A DNA stretch of 64,000 bases from Ktedonobacter sp. SOSP1-85 (GCF_016587415.1 NZ_BNJI01000003.1:434001-498000); one strand, 5' to 3'; counted from the first letter of the stretch, positions 33,819 to 43,124 are shown. The notes: a model not told the origin generated them from the sequence alone. Numbers and translations are program-made.

Positions 33819-35066
33819 TTATCCCTCCGTGACCGATCCCAGTATCTCCAGGGTGTGAGGGTGCAAAAAATAGAGGAGCCTGGCACGCTGCTCCTGATCC
33901 ATCAATCCGATTCTCAGAACACTTTCGCCCTGGTAAGTGACCTGCTCTTCCATTATGACTTGAGCGCGAGGATGTTGCTTGAGAAAGGAAACATAGGGTG
34001 CACCGGGAATGGCATCCAGGCAGGAGACGAGGCCCAATCCATCGCCGCAACTTGGGCAGTCCAGCGTTATCCAGGTGCGGGAATTGAGAAAAGGTGCTTC
34101 GAGTTGTTCTACACGCAGGCACCCGAGTTTGCCACAGGAGAGACAGCGTTTATAGCCCCTGCTTAAGGCTGTGGGCCAATCGGGTCGATGCTGCTGCATG
34201 AGCTGCTTGAAGGCGGGCCAGAAGGAAGATAAGCCCTCTTTGGTGATGAGACCTCCGCTCAGCAGAAACGCATCATCACGTAGCGTATAAGAGCACAGGG
34301 GGCAGTAGAGCTCAAGCTGTGTTCCCTGTCCCGCAATGGTCTCTAATCTTCCCTGCAAGCGGTGCTGTCCGCAGAAGTAGCACCAGATGGGCGTCTGCCT
34401 CAAGTGGGCCTGCTCCTCTTGTTCCAATACCAGGCCGAACGCTAGCGCGTCGGCGCGCAGGTTCGTATTAAAGATCTGCCATAGCTGTTTGCGCGCCCGG
34501 TGGAGCTGAATTTTCAAGGACTGCTCGCTGGTCCCCAGGCGCGCGGCGACCTCTTTTTGCGGAAGTTCTTCGAGGTAGTGTAATTCGATGCCCTTGCGCG
34601 TATGTACAGGAAGGTAGGAAAGGGCGCGATCCAGAAGGATTTGCAGGTCCTGTCGTTGGAGATCTTCAACGGGATCAAAGGCACTGGCTGGATCAGGCAT
34701 CTCTACTTCCGAGCCATCTTCGCTTGTGAGCAGATGGGAGAGCAAGAGATGCGCGTTCTCTAATTGAGCATGTTTTGTCCGCTGCCAGTTCAGACATATA
34801 TGCCGACAGATCCCATGCATCCAGGCCTGGAAATGGTCTGGCGAGCGCAATTGAGCCAGGTGGCTCCAGCCTTGCAAGAGGGTCTCCTGGACAACATCCT
34901 CCGCCTGAACTGGAGCGATGCCAAAGTGGATGGCCTGGCGCAATAGGCCAGGCCGAGCCTGCTGCATCAGATGCTCAAGCTGGCCCTGGATTGCCTCAAA
35001 CCTACTACTCTCCACCGCTGGTTGGGCCTCTACGGTGGTCCCATAGCTACTGCTTCTCGCTGCCAT
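33819..35066 (-). CDS. ECF-type sigma factor with a cysteine-rich C-terminal extension
   Basis: 415 residues, about twice the usual ECF length. Region 2 (about 35-100: APVQAEDVVQETLLQGWSHL) and region 4 (about 140-195: LPVHTRKGIELHYLEELPQK, then GTSEQSLKIQLHRARKQL) are normal. The remaining 200 residues carry pairs of cysteines: Cys229/232, Cys255/258, Cys308/311/316 and Cys337/340, which look like two zinc ribbons. No membrane segment is present. The extension may sense metal, redox or a ligand in place of an anti-sigma factor. Co-transcribed with the FAD monooxygenase downstream. Confidence 0.85.
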   Translation of the reverse strand: MAARSSSYGTTVEAQPAVESSRFEAIQGQLEHLMQQARPGLLRQAIHFGIAPVQAEDVVQETLLQGWSHLAQLRSPDHFQAWMHGICRHICLNWQRTKHAQLENAHLLLSHLLTSEDGSEVEMPDPASAFDPVEDLQRQDLQILLDRALSYLPVHTRKGIELHYLEELPQKEVAARLGTSEQSLKIQLHRARKQLWQIFNTNLRADALAFGLVLEQEEQAHLRQTPIWCYFCGQHRLQGRLETIAGQGTQLELYCPLCSYTLRDDAFLLSGGLITKEGLSSFWPAFKQLMQQHRPDWPTALSRGYKRCLSCGKLGCLRVEQLEAPFLNSRTWITLDCPSCGDGLGLVSCLDAIPGAPYVSFLKQHPRAQVIMEEQVTYQGESVLRIGLMDQEQRARLLYFLHPHTLEILGSVTEG

Positions 35067-35133
35067 ATATTCCCTACTTTGCGTAATTTATATTAATAGT
35101 AACATAATAAATTTACACTTATCTATACATTGC

Positions 35134-35880
35134 TCACCCTAGATAACTCTCTACTGTTTCAAGCTTATAAAATCCCGAATCGCGTGTGTACTGTGTGAGC
35201 AGGGGAATGTGGCCTTGCCCGTAAATGACGAGAATGCGATCGCCAGGTTCGGTAATGCGTAACAGGTTGGCGAAGATCCTCATGTTGCGTCCATACCAGC
35301 CCTGCACCCACTCGATACCTGGATAAAATTTTCCCTCACCCAGTTGAAGAAGATGCATATACGAGCGATGATTAGCTTGTAATTGTTCAGGCTGGTTCAT
35401 CCAATACAGAACCTCACCTATACTTGAAATTTTCTGCAGGTTCGCAAGGGCCTTGATGGAGGCTTTCCCTCTCTCCATGAGTCTGTGATATACCTCTGGA
35501 GCCTCCTCCTCAACGTACTTATACAACCAGCCTATGCCATACCCAATAGGTTCGTTCCAATCAATGGCATAAATACGCTCATGCTTCAGCGCGGCAGCGA
35601 TCCGAAACCCCAACTGCTCGCGTTCATTATCCGCAAGAGCATAGGTACCACGCTGGTATTGCTGATAACAGTCATTGATGGTTACCTCTTTTTCGGGTAC
35701 CGCCTCGATGGCGACTTCCGTGGGCCGAAAGGCTTGCAACAGGGACACACATTCCTCGATTTCTCGCTGGCGTTGCGCTGAACGTGAATCATCGGCCTGC
35801 ATGTTAAAGAGATCATGATTAGGATTGCCCATATGGTAGGTGCCCAAAAGTAAAAGTGTTGATAGCGAAGTAGTTGTCAT
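35134..35880 (-). CDS. DUF5694 family protein
   Basis: 248 residues, soluble. The start LLLLGTYHMGNPNHDLFN and the end ILVIYGQGHIPLLTQY carry the two His motifs of DUF5694, related to the TraB/PrgY and ChaN-like group of possible metal-dependent hydrolases. Glu residues in VAIEAVPEKE could complete the site. The role is unknown. Lies upstream of the sigma factor on the same strand with 67 bp between. Confidence 0.8.
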   Translation of the reverse strand: MTTTSLSTLLLLGTYHMGNPNHDLFNMQADDSRSAQRQREIEECVSLLQAFRPTEVAIEAVPEKEVTINDCYQQYQRGTYALADNEREQLGFRIAAALKHERIYAIDWNEPIGYGIGWLYKYVEEEAPEVYHRLMERGKASIKALANLQKISSIGEVLYWMNQPEQLQANHRSYMHLLQLGEGKFYPGIEWVQGWYGRNMRIFANLLRITEPGDRILVIYGQGHIPLLTQYTRDSGFYKLETVESYLG

Positions 35881-35942
35881 AGTCTGTTGTCCTCTTTATA
35901 TTTTCCGTCTCTCCCTTCTGGTCACAGAAAAAAGCCAGCAGG

Positions 35943-35960
35943 TTACACAAAAAAGTGTAA
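35943..35960. promoter_or_regulatory. Inverted repeat upstream of the DUF5694 gene
   Basis: TTACAC-AAAAAA-GTGTAA, a perfect 6-6-6 repeat 62-80 bp upstream of the start at 35880. Could be an operator. In the surrounding gap 35881-36279 only this and the repeat at 36185-36241 were seen. Confidence 0.35.
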
Positions 35961-36184
35961 AAAATCAGATTCCAGTCACTGGACAGGTATCTTCTCCCCT
36001 GTTATCCTGTAGGTGATTAAAGCCTCATCAACCACTAATGTTTTATCCCCGCCTCTAAGAGAGATGGAAGGAGCCACTCTATCAATGGATCTATCACCAG
36101 CCTTCTTTGACCTCTAGCTTCGCTTTGCTGACTCTGTTGTTGAGTAAGCCACCTCAGCTGTGCCTTTCTAACTACAGCAACTTT

Positions 36185-36241
36185 TGTTGCCTAACGAGGC
36201 AAGCTGTGCTATATTTGTTGGGTTACAATTGTTAGGCAACA
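36185..36241. promoter_or_regulatory. Spaced 11-bp inverted repeat upstream of a LuxR gene
   Basis: TGTTGCCTAAC (36185-36195) and its complement GTTAGGCAACA (36231-36241), 35 bp apart, ending 38 bp before the start of the large LuxR gene. Half-sites spaced by about four helical turns would suit an activator or autoregulator. Confidence 0.45.
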
Positions 36242-36279
36242 CGATATGTCCCTTCTTTATCTAGTGACAAGGAACGTCT

Positions 36280-39200
36280 ATGCCCAGGTATGCCCATGCT
36301 CAGCTACGCTGGTCCGAGCACGACCAGACTTATGTTCTCTTCATTGGCGAGCAGGCCAGCGAACAGGCGCTCACGAGTGAGTGGCTTGAGCAAAACGCCT
36401 CCTTTGCCTTTCATAGCCGTTCGGGTATTCACTATACCGTCCGCAAGCAGCGGGTGCAACGCGGGAGCAGCTACTGGTATGCGTATCGTCGCCTGCGTGA
36501 GCGCATCGTCAAGCGCTATCTCGGTAAAACAGCGGACCTTACGTATGCGCGTTTAGAGGAAATCGCTCGCTTGCTAGAAGGGATGTCTGATGCGCATCAG
36601 CCTGCTTTAGAAGAGCCAGGTCAAGCGCCGGCTTCGTTCCAACCGGCTCCCATTGAAGCGTCTCCGCTCCTCTTATCCAAACTGTCTCCGCCGGGCCTGC
36701 ATGCCTCTCTTCTCGACCGTTCACGCTTATTGGCACTGCTCGATGCTGGCTGCGAAGTTCCTCTCACGCTGCTCTCGGCGCCTGCCGGGTTTGGCAAGAC
36801 AACCCTCGTCTCCCAATGGCTGGCGACACGACACGCCAGCTTGCCCTTTGGCTGGGTCTCTCTGGAGACTTCGGACAATGATCTGCTGCGCTTCTGGCGC
36901 TACCTGATTGCGGCCTGCCAGGCGTTTCAAGTAGATCTGCAAGAGGTGTACAGCATCCTGGCCTCCCTGGCTCCACAGCCGCCTTTTCTCCCCTCGTCTC
37001 TAGAAGCCATGCTAACTACCTTGCTCAACGCGCTAGCTCAATTGCCCACGCAAGGCATTCTGGTGCTGGAGGATTACCATGTGATTACCTCTCCGCTGAT
37101 CCATGAAACGCTTTCCTTTTTCCTTGAGCATCTTCCAGCCACGCTCCATCTAATCATGATCACGCGTAGCGATCCGCCTTTCTCTCTGGCGCGCCTTCGC
37201 GCCCGCAATGCCTTGTATGAAATTCGCGCGACTGACCTGCGTTTCTCTCAGGAAGAGAGCGCGCTTCTGCTCCAACGCACGCTCTCTTTCTCGTTGGAGA
37301 CCTCGACGATTCAGCGCCTGCATGCTCAACTAGAAGGCTGGGGGGCCGGACTCCACCTGGTAAAGCTCGCGCTTCAGCGAACAAGCACGCCCGCCGAGAG
37401 TGAGCAGGCGCTGGCTCACCTCCCCCTTGGGAATGCCTCTCTCCAGGAGTACTTTGTCTCCGAAGTGCTTGCCCTGCAAGCAGAACCAGTGCAGCAATTT
37501 CTGCTCCAGACCAGTATCCTCACCCGCCTGGCCGCTTCTCTGTGCGACGCAGTAACCGCACAAGACAACAGCCAGGATATGCTCATGCAACTGGAACACC
37601 TTGATCTGTTTCTGGAACCGCTTCACAACGAAGGGCAATGGTATCGGTACCACGCGCTTTTCGCCGAAGCCATGCGCCATGAGGCCCGGCGTCGCCTTGG
37701 TGAGGAGCAACTGCGTTATCTCTCTGCTCGCGCCTCACACTGGTATGAAACACATGGCTATCCTGGCGAGGCTATAGATGCGGCCCTGGATGCCCAGGAT
37801 TACAATCGAGCCTCTAGCTTGATCGAGCGATCCATTGAGAGGCAGACCTTCCCAGGTGAGATCCAGGAGCCTCATACCCTGTATCGCTGGTTGGAGCAGC
37901 TTCCAGACGCGCATCTGGAGCAGCAACCCGTTCTCTGTTTGAGCTATGCCACAACGCTATTATTTCGGAGTCCTTCATGGCTCCCCGATACCGCAACCCA
38001 GCTCTCGATTGAGAAACTCTTGCTTAGGGCAGAACAGGGTTTCCACGTGGCAAACCAGCAAGCGAAGCTTGGAGAACTGTATGCCTTTCGCGCACTACTT
38101 GCCTTGAGGCAGGGCGACATGCCAGCCGCGACACACTATGCGAAACAGGCCCTGGATTGGTTACCTCAGCTACAAGGAAAGCCACCTATCATGCAGGGAA
38201 CCTACTCTATCTGGCGTGGTTTGAGCCTGAGCATCGTGGCAGAAGAATGGATAGAAGCGGGATACTTCCCAAAGGCTCGCACTGCCTTGCTTGAATCCCA
38301 GGCTCTGTGCGCAGCCGCGGAAAATCACTATTTCCAGCGCGTCGCCATGCTCAAGCTTGCCCAGGTCTTCTTTGAGCAGGGGGAAAATCAGCAGGCTACC
38401 TCCCTGTATCGTCAGGTCCTCGCTTCAGCCAGGGAGGGCGGACCCATCTATACGCTTTGCAATGCCTTGTATGGCCTGGCGTCCCTCTGCTACGAGCACA
38501 ATGAGTTGGAAAGCGCCTCTCACTATGCACAGGAGGCCATAACTGCCAGTCAATCTCAACCCCTGGTATACCACGAGGTGCGGGCAACGCTCATCCTTGC
38601 GCGTGTGCAACAGGCGCAGGGGCAGGCCGTTGTTGCCCAACAACAACTCGCGGCCCTCCTCGACAAGATACCTCTCTCCTTGCCGCTCCTCTTGCAGGAG
38701 GTCCAGACGGCCCAGGCGCGCCTGGCGCTCTCCGCTGGCGACCAGATAACCATCCATCGCTGGGCGACTGGCCGCAAGCCTCAGCACAATTTCTCACAGG
38801 CAATAGAGGAAGACCTGCTTGTTGCCCGCTGGTTGCGCAGCCAGGGCAAGCTGGAAGAGGCATCTCATCAGCTTAAGAACTTGCTTCTTGCGACGCAGGA
38901 GGCGCAACATACGCGACGCATGCTTGAGGTTCTGGTCGAGATGGTGCTGGTCGCTGCCGCAAGCAAACGCAAGACCGAAGCTCTACATCTGCTACTCGAA
39001 GTACTTGTCCAGGCTTTCGCCGGGAACGCTCAGCGCCTGTTCCTCGATGCTGGGGAGCAGATGGCGATCCTTTTACGCTCCCTCCTGCCCCATGTTCACG
39101 AGCAATCCTTGCTTGCCTATATGCGTGCCCTGCTCAGCGCCTTTCCTGCTCAACAACAAGATGGAACTCAGACGCTGGCGTCATCCCTGGTTGAGCCGCT

Positions 39201-39384
39201 CTCCCCGCAAGAAAAGCGCGTCTTGCGCTTGCTTGTCCAGCAGCGTTCAAACGCGGATATCGCCAATGAACTGGTTGTCTCGGTCAATACTGTTCGCACT
39301 CAGGTCCAGAGCATTTATGCCAAACTGGGCGTCCATACACGCCACGCTGCCAGCGAAGTCGCACGCGAGCTTCACCTGGTCTAA
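36280..39384 (+). CDS. MalT-like LuxR-family ATP-dependent regulator
   Basis: 1034 residues, same build as the gene at 9774-12947. The N-terminal domain of about 100 residues contains GSSYWYAYRRLRERIVKRYLGK and YARLEEIARLLE. The NTPase has Walker A SAPAGFGKTTL (about 167-175) and Walker B GILVLEDYHVI. A TPR-like helical sensor follows, then the LuxR helix-turn-helix LSPQEKRVLRLLVQQRSNAD to NTVRTQVQSIYAKLGV. A ligand-activated transcription activator with unknown targets. The haloalkane dehalogenase next door on the same strand, 140 bp on, is the obvious candidate. Confidence 0.93.
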   Translation: MPRYAHAQLRWSEHDQTYVLFIGEQASEQALTSEWLEQNASFAFHSRSGIHYTVRKQRVQRGSSYWYAYRRLRERIVKRYLGKTADLTYARLEEIARLLEGMSDAHQPALEEPGQAPASFQPAPIEASPLLLSKLSPPGLHASLLDRSRLLALLDAGCEVPLTLLSAPAGFGKTTLVSQWLATRHASLPFGWVSLETSDNDLLRFWRYLIAACQAFQVDLQEVYSILASLAPQPPFLPSSLEAMLTTLLNALAQLPTQGILVLEDYHVITSPLIHETLSFFLEHLPATLHLIMITRSDPPFSLARLRARNALYEIRATDLRFSQEESALLLQRTLSFSLETSTIQRLHAQLEGWGAGLHLVKLALQRTSTPAESEQALAHLPLGNASLQEYFVSEVLALQAEPVQQFLLQTSILTRLAASLCDAVTAQDNSQDMLMQLEHLDLFLEPLHNEGQWYRYHALFAEAMRHEARRRLGEEQLRYLSARASHWYETHGYPGEAIDAALDAQDYNRASSLIERSIERQTFPGEIQEPHTLYRWLEQLPDAHLEQQPVLCLSYATTLLFRSPSWLPDTATQLSIEKLLLRAEQGFHVANQQAKLGELYAFRALLALRQGDMPAATHYAKQALDWLPQLQGKPPIMQGTYSIWRGLSLSIVAEEWIEAGYFPKARTALLESQALCAAAENHYFQRVAMLKLAQVFFEQGENQQATSLYRQVLASAREGGPIYTLCNALYGLASLCYEHNELESASHYAQEAITASQSQPLVYHEVRATLILARVQQAQGQAVVAQQQLAALLDKIPLSLPLLLQEVQTAQARLALSAGDQITIHRWATGRKPQHNFSQAIEEDLLVARWLRSQGKLEEASHQLKNLLLATQEAQHTRRMLEVLVEMVLVAAASKRKTEALHLLLEVLVQAFAGNAQRLFLDAGEQMAILLRSLLPHVHEQSLLAYMRALLSAFPAQQQDGTQTLASSLVEPLSPQEKRVLRLLVQQRSNADIANELVVSVNTVRTQVQSIYAKLGVHTRHAASEVARELHLV

Positions 39385-39524
39385 TCATCCCTCTGGCTCT
39401 CCCTCTTTTCGTGACTGCGAATCATGCATGCAATCATCCTCGCGCATGAAGTCAATTCATCCATCTGAAAGCTATGATGTGCACATCAAACAAACACGTG
39501 CTTTCAGAAAGGCAGAAGAACATC

Positions 39525-40403
39525 ATGATAAGCGCAGCATTTCCCTATCAGAAAAAACAGCAGCAGATCTTAGGATTAGAGATGGCATATGTAGAAGAGG
39601 GTCAGGGCGATCCCATTGTCTTCCTGCATGGCAATCCCACCTCGTCTTATGCCTGGCGTAATATTCTCCCCCATGTACAGGGGTTGGGGCGCGTTATCGC
39701 CCCAGACCTCATCGGCATGGGCGATTCGCAGAAGCTGCCCGAGAGCGGCCCCGATTCCTACACCTTTGTCGAGCATCGCCGCTACCTCGATGCGCTGCTT
39801 GAAGCGCTGGATGTGCGCGAACGCGTCATCCTGGTTGGACATGACTGGGGCGCGGCCCTGGCCTTTGATTGGGCGCGTCGCCACCCGGAGGCCGTACGCG
39901 GCATCGTCTATATGGAAGCAGTTATCGGGACGTCCTCCTGGGCTCAGATGCCAGAGATCGCTCGCTCCCGCTTCCAGGCTCTACGAGGTCCAGCAGGCGA
40001 GCAGATGGTGCTGGAGCAGAACTCCTTCATCGAGTTCAACCTGCCCGCGACCGTTCTGCGTAAGTTGTCAGAGGAAGAGATGAACGAGTATCGTCGCCCC
40101 TTTGCCGAGCCGGGCGAGGCGCGCCGCCCCACGCTCACCTGGCCCCGCCAGCTTCCTATTGAGGGCGAGCCAGCCGATGTCACCGAGATCGTCACCGCCT
40201 CTGGCCAGTGGCTCTCCCAGAGCCTTGTCCCCAAGCTACTGATACAGGCCGTTCCAGGAACGCAAGGCTCAGATCAGACTGCGTTCAACCGTATCTGGCC
40301 CGCTCAAAGCGAGGTGCACGTGCGCGGCCACCACACTCCCCAGGAGGACTCGCCCGACGAGATCGGCCAGGCCATCGCTAGCTGGCTCCAAAAGCTGGGC
40401 TAG
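39525..40403 (+). CDS. Haloalkane dehalogenase
   Basis: About 292 residues from ATG 39525. The frame extends to 39474, but homology starts at about this Met. Alpha/beta hydrolase with the dehalogenase catalytic set: nucleophile Asp107 in GHDWGAAL, acid Glu131 in IVYMEAVI (as in DhaA) and base His in RGHHTPQEDSPDEIG. Halide is held by Asn37 (HGNPTSSY) and Trp108. It hydrolyses carbon-halogen bonds of haloalkanes to alcohol, halide and proton. The match to the DhaA/LinB subfamily is strong. The ribosome site is weak. Confidence 0.93.
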   Translation: MISAAFPYQKKQQQILGLEMAYVEEGQGDPIVFLHGNPTSSYAWRNILPHVQGLGRVIAPDLIGMGDSQKLPESGPDSYTFVEHRRYLDALLEALDVRERVILVGHDWGAALAFDWARRHPEAVRGIVYMEAVIGTSSWAQMPEIARSRFQALRGPAGEQMVLEQNSFIEFNLPATVLRKLSEEEMNEYRRPFAEPGEARRPTLTWPRQLPIEGEPADVTEIVTASGQWLSQSLVPKLLIQAVPGTQGSDQTAFNRIWPAQSEVHVRGHHTPQEDSPDEIGQAIASWLQKLG

Positions 40404-40457
40404 CCATCACTCATTATTAATTTCTGTCAAATACACACTAAACATAGGAGAAATTTC

Positions 40458-40967
40458 ATGAAGACCATTCTTTGGGCAACCTTGACCGCTAACGGAAACT
40501 ATGCGCAGTCCAGTCCTGAGCATCCACCCAAAATGGAGGCCCTGGGTGACTTTGCGGCACAGGCGAAAGCCGCAGGAAACTTCATCGTCGGACGTCGCAC
40601 CTTTGAGGGCATGCAGGCAAGCGGTGGCGGTGCCTTTGGTGAGATCGACATCGTAGTGATTTCGAAGAGCGTCAAAGACATCCCTGGTGTTAAGGTTGTG
40701 GCCTCCCCTCAGGAAGCCCTTGGCTACCTGCAAGGGAAAGGCCATACTACCGCCCTGCTTTCGGGTGGCGCGGATCTGCACAATGCCTTTCTCGGTCAGG
40801 GACTTGTCGACGAGGTCATCTTTAACGTCGCCCCTGTAATGGAGGGCAAGGGACTCAATCTCTTGCTCGACCAGGACCACTACCAGTACCAGGATGTGCA
40901 GTTGTTGGACTGCAAACCCCTCGGGGGTGGCGTCATCCAACTGCGCTACGCCTTAGGCCAAGAATAA
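40458..40967 (+). CDS. Dihydrofolate reductase/RibD C-terminal family protein
   Basis: 169 residues. Opening strand KTILWATLTANGNYA, then FIVGRRTFEGM (cofactor-binding segment), LLSGGADLHNAFLGQGLVDE and FNVAPVMEGKGL. This is the RibD_C/YwjB-like group of NADPH-dependent reductases, whose members mostly have no known substrate. AGGAG sits at good distance from the ATG. It follows the dehalogenase by 54 bp in the same direction and ends before a strong terminator, so the two genes are likely one unit. Confidence 0.87.
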   Translation: MKTILWATLTANGNYAQSSPEHPPKMEALGDFAAQAKAAGNFIVGRRTFEGMQASGGGAFGEIDIVVISKSVKDIPGVKVVASPQEALGYLQGKGHTTALLSGGADLHNAFLGQGLVDEVIFNVAPVMEGKGLNLLLDQDHYQYQDVQLLDCKPLGGGVIQLRYALGQE

Positions 40968-40980
40968 AGCCATTCGATAC

Positions 40981-41029
40981 AAAGGCAGCTACTGAGGGGC
41001 CGCATCTTGCGGTCTCAGTAGCTGCCTTT
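40981..41029 (+). terminator. Strong intrinsic terminator
   Basis: AAAGGCAGCTACTGAG (40981-40996) pairs exactly with 41014-41029, with an inner CCGCA-TCT-TGCGG. It is followed by TTTCTTGTTT. It ends the dehalogenase/reductase unit. Confidence 0.85.
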
Positions 41030-41123
41030 CTTGTTTGCGCAAGATTGGAGTAGTTTTATGGGCTTTTGGTAGGTTATGATGTTGGCGAGGCGGAATATCG
41101 ATGAGAAAGGAATAGATCTAAAG

Positions 41124-41342
41124 ATGGAACACCAGGATCAACAAAATAATGATCTGCCAGCAGAGCTGTCTGAGCCAGCGCGCCGGGCGCTTCTTGGAGC
41201 AGGCTATAGACATCTTGGCCAGCTTACAAAGGTAAGGTCAGCAGAAATTAAACGGCTGCATGGTGTTGGGCCAAAGACGATTACGCAACTGCGTCACGCC
41301 CTTAGCCAGCTTGGCCTGTCCTTCGCGGACGAGGCGAGCTAA
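41124..41342 (+). CDS. Small helix-hairpin-helix protein (RNA polymerase alpha-CTD-like)
   Basis: 72 residues from ATG 41124 (AAAGGA about 13 nt before). The frame is open to 41076. LSEPARRALLGAGYRHLGQL and SAEIKRLHGVGPKTITQLRHAL form a helix-hairpin-helix pair as in the alpha C-terminal domain of RNA polymerase and in small HhH proteins. It probably binds DNA without strong sequence preference. No partner is evident. A 26-bp palindrome follows immediately. Confidence 0.75.
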   Translation: MEHQDQQNNDLPAELSEPARRALLGAGYRHLGQLTKVRSAEIKRLHGVGPKTITQLRHALSQLGLSFADEAS

Positions 41343-41350
41343 TGATAGGG

Positions 41351-41409
41351 GGGACGACGCTGCTAAAGCACGCGTCATATGTAGACGCGTGCTTTAGCAG
41401 CGTCGTCCC
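41351..41409. terminator. 26-bp perfect palindrome (family R1), between convergent genes
   Basis: Arms 41351-41376 and 41384-41409 are exact complements with a 7-nt loop (ATATGTA). The arm core GACGCTGCTAAAGCACGCG recurs in the palindrome at 45605-45673. Location between two convergent genes suits a bidirectional terminator. Confidence 0.75.
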
Positions 41410-41423
41410 AGCCGTTATAACTA

Positions 41424-42377
41424 CTATACATAGGCTGATTGGCTCTGCTGAAGCTGAGCGTAGTCGACGCCGGTCAGTTCGACGGAGGCATCCCAGAGGC
41501 GCTCGGCTGTGGGGTGGTCGTACTCGCGCCGGGCTTTGGTCTCGACGCGGGGATGACCACGCATACCTGAGAAGCCGCCTGGTCCGACCAGCTCACCACC
41601 GTGAATATCGGGCGAAAGGCCCGCGTAGAGCTGGGGTAGTGCTCCCATGGCCGCGGGCTGTCCCACAAACGCCCCAAATTTCTCGTAGAACCAGAGCTCA
41701 AGATTGGAGTTGCTGAGCGTGGCGCTGGTCGATTGCAAATTGGTGTGCGCGTAGCCGGGATGGGCTGCGACGCTGATAGTCTCCGTGCCTATGGCGGCGA
41801 GGCGACGCTGCAACTCAAAGGCGAAGAGCAGGTTAGCACGTTTGCTCTGGCCATAGGCAGACCAGCGTGTATAGCCCTTCTGGCCCTGGAGATCAGTCAG
41901 GTTGACGCGCCCCATGGCACGCGCCATGCTACTGGTAGTCACGACCCGGCTCTTTGGCGTGGCAAGCAAAAGTGGGAGCAGGAGGCCCGTCAACGCAAAA
42001 TGCCCCAGATGGTTGGTACCAAACTGCATCTCAAAGCCATCTCTGGTCTCACGACGTGGAATGGCCATAACGCCAGCATTATTAAAGAGCAGATCCAGCC
42101 GCTGGTGCGCCTCCAGGAAGTTAGCGGCAAACTCGCGAATGGCGGCCTGTGATGCCAGGTCGAGCTGCATAAATTTGATAGACGCGTCAGGCATGCTTTG
42201 AAGAATTTCTTCGCGGGCCTTCTCTCCTCGCTCAGGGTTACGCGCAACCAGAATAACATGCGCCCCTTTAGCCGCCAGGGCCTGCACCGTCTCCCTGCCC
42301 AGGCCGCTATTGCCGCCCGTGACCAGCGCGACCTTCCCCCGCAAGTCTGGTATATCGTTTGTCGTCCACTGACTCAA
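41424..42377 (-). CDS. Short-chain dehydrogenase/reductase (retinol dehydrogenase-like)
   Basis: 317 residues. The cofactor motif TGGNSGLG near residue 20, LLFNNAG, the catalytic Ser of VVTTSSMA and YGQSK are all present. Length and the C-terminal DASVELTGVDY end match the WWOX/retinol dehydrogenase-like subgroup often called oxidoreductase. The start codon is TTG at 42377, with GGAGGGAAG at 8 nt. No ATG is nearby. Substrate unknown. Confidence 0.9.
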   Translation of the reverse strand: MSQWTTNDIPDLRGKVALVTGGNSGLGRETVQALAAKGAHVILVARNPERGEKAREEILQSMPDASIKFMQLDLASQAAIREFAANFLEAHQRLDLLFNNAGVMAIPRRETRDGFEMQFGTNHLGHFALTGLLLPLLLATPKSRVVTTSSMARAMGRVNLTDLQGQKGYTRWSAYGQSKRANLLFAFELQRRLAAIGTETISVAAHPGYAHTNLQSTSATLSNSNLELWFYEKFGAFVGQPAAMGALPQLYAGLSPDIHGGELVGPGGFSGMRGHPRVETKARREYDHPTAERLWDASVELTGVDYAQLQQSQSAYV

Positions 42378-42500
42378 GGTTTCTTCCCTCCAGAATAATA
42401 GTCTTTCCTGCTTAAATAGATGAAAGTAAATGCTTGCATGGGTATATCTCGGCCATATTGTACCATGCCCAATGAGCCACGTCCGCCAGGTATACCCACA

Positions 42501-42521
42501 GTAGCCGCGTACATAAGTAGC
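42501..42521. repeat. Single arm of repeat family R2
   Basis: GTAGCCGCGTAC followed by ATAAGTAGC. It differs by 3 bases from the arm at 58227-58247 and has no inverted partner here. It lies in the divergent region between the SDR and the sigma-factor gene. Confidence 0.55.
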
Positions 42522-42584
42522 AAGCTGTTACAAAACAACGTTATTTGCGAATATACTGGCGAGATCTCAAATGTGGAGTAATGC

Positions 42585-43124
42585 ATGCATCAACCAGCCC
42601 GGGCACAAGAACAGTCAATCGCGCTCTACCAGCGCTACGCGCCCGCCGTATTCGCCTACCTGATGCGCCAGGTTGGTTCGCGCGAGGATGCCGAAGACCT
42701 GTTACTGGAGGTATTTCTGGCCCTAGTCGAGAAAGGCCCAGCCCTACAAGAGGACGAGCATTTAGTGCGCGCCTATATCTGGTCCGTGGCGCACCACAAG
42801 GTGGCTGATCACTTCCGCCACTTCACCAGGCATCCCAGCATTCCCCTGGCGAACGTCGAGGAGATGCTCTATGAGCGCGATGAGCGACAGCCAGAGCAGG
42901 TCGCCCTGCGCCGCGAGGAGTACGCGCAGCTCTATACGCTCATGCGAGAGCTACCGGAGCCACAGCGCGAGATTCTGCAATTACGCTTTGGACATGAGCT
43001 AAGTTATAGCGAGATCGCGCAGATTGTCGCCAAGAGCGAGGCCGCTGTCCGCATGATTCTGCATCGCGCGCTCAAGGTCTTGCGCGGCGCCTACAGTGGA
43101 AAAGAGACAGGAAGGAGCAGGTAA
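42585..43124 (+). CDS. ECF sigma factor
   Basis: 179 residues. Region 2 is YQRYAPAVFAYLMRQVGSRE to EDLLLEVFLALVE. Region 4 is MRELPEPQREILQLRFGHEL, then YSEIAQIVAKSEAAVRMIL. Ordinary ECF size. Its stop overlaps the next start (TAATG), so it is translationally coupled to a membrane protein that probably acts as its anti-sigma factor. Target promoters unknown. Confidence 0.92.
   Translation: MHQPARAQEQSIALYQRYAPAVFAYLMRQVGSREDAEDLLLEVFLALVEKGPALQEDEHLVRAYIWSVAHHKVADHFRHFTRHPSIPLANVEEMLYERDERQPEQVALRREEYAQLYTLMRELPEPQREILQLRFGHELSYSEIAQIVAKSEAAVRMILHRALKVLRGAYSGKETGRSR

Noticed and set aside
33796..34122. N-terminal extension of the FAD monooxygenase frame
   Set aside because: It overlaps the sigma-factor gene antisense frame space and has no homology. 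The Rossmann fold starts right after GTG 33795.
36030..36180. Possible small RNA or riboswitch in the 400-bp gap before the second LuxR gene
   Set aside because: No convincing stem, motif or terminator found.
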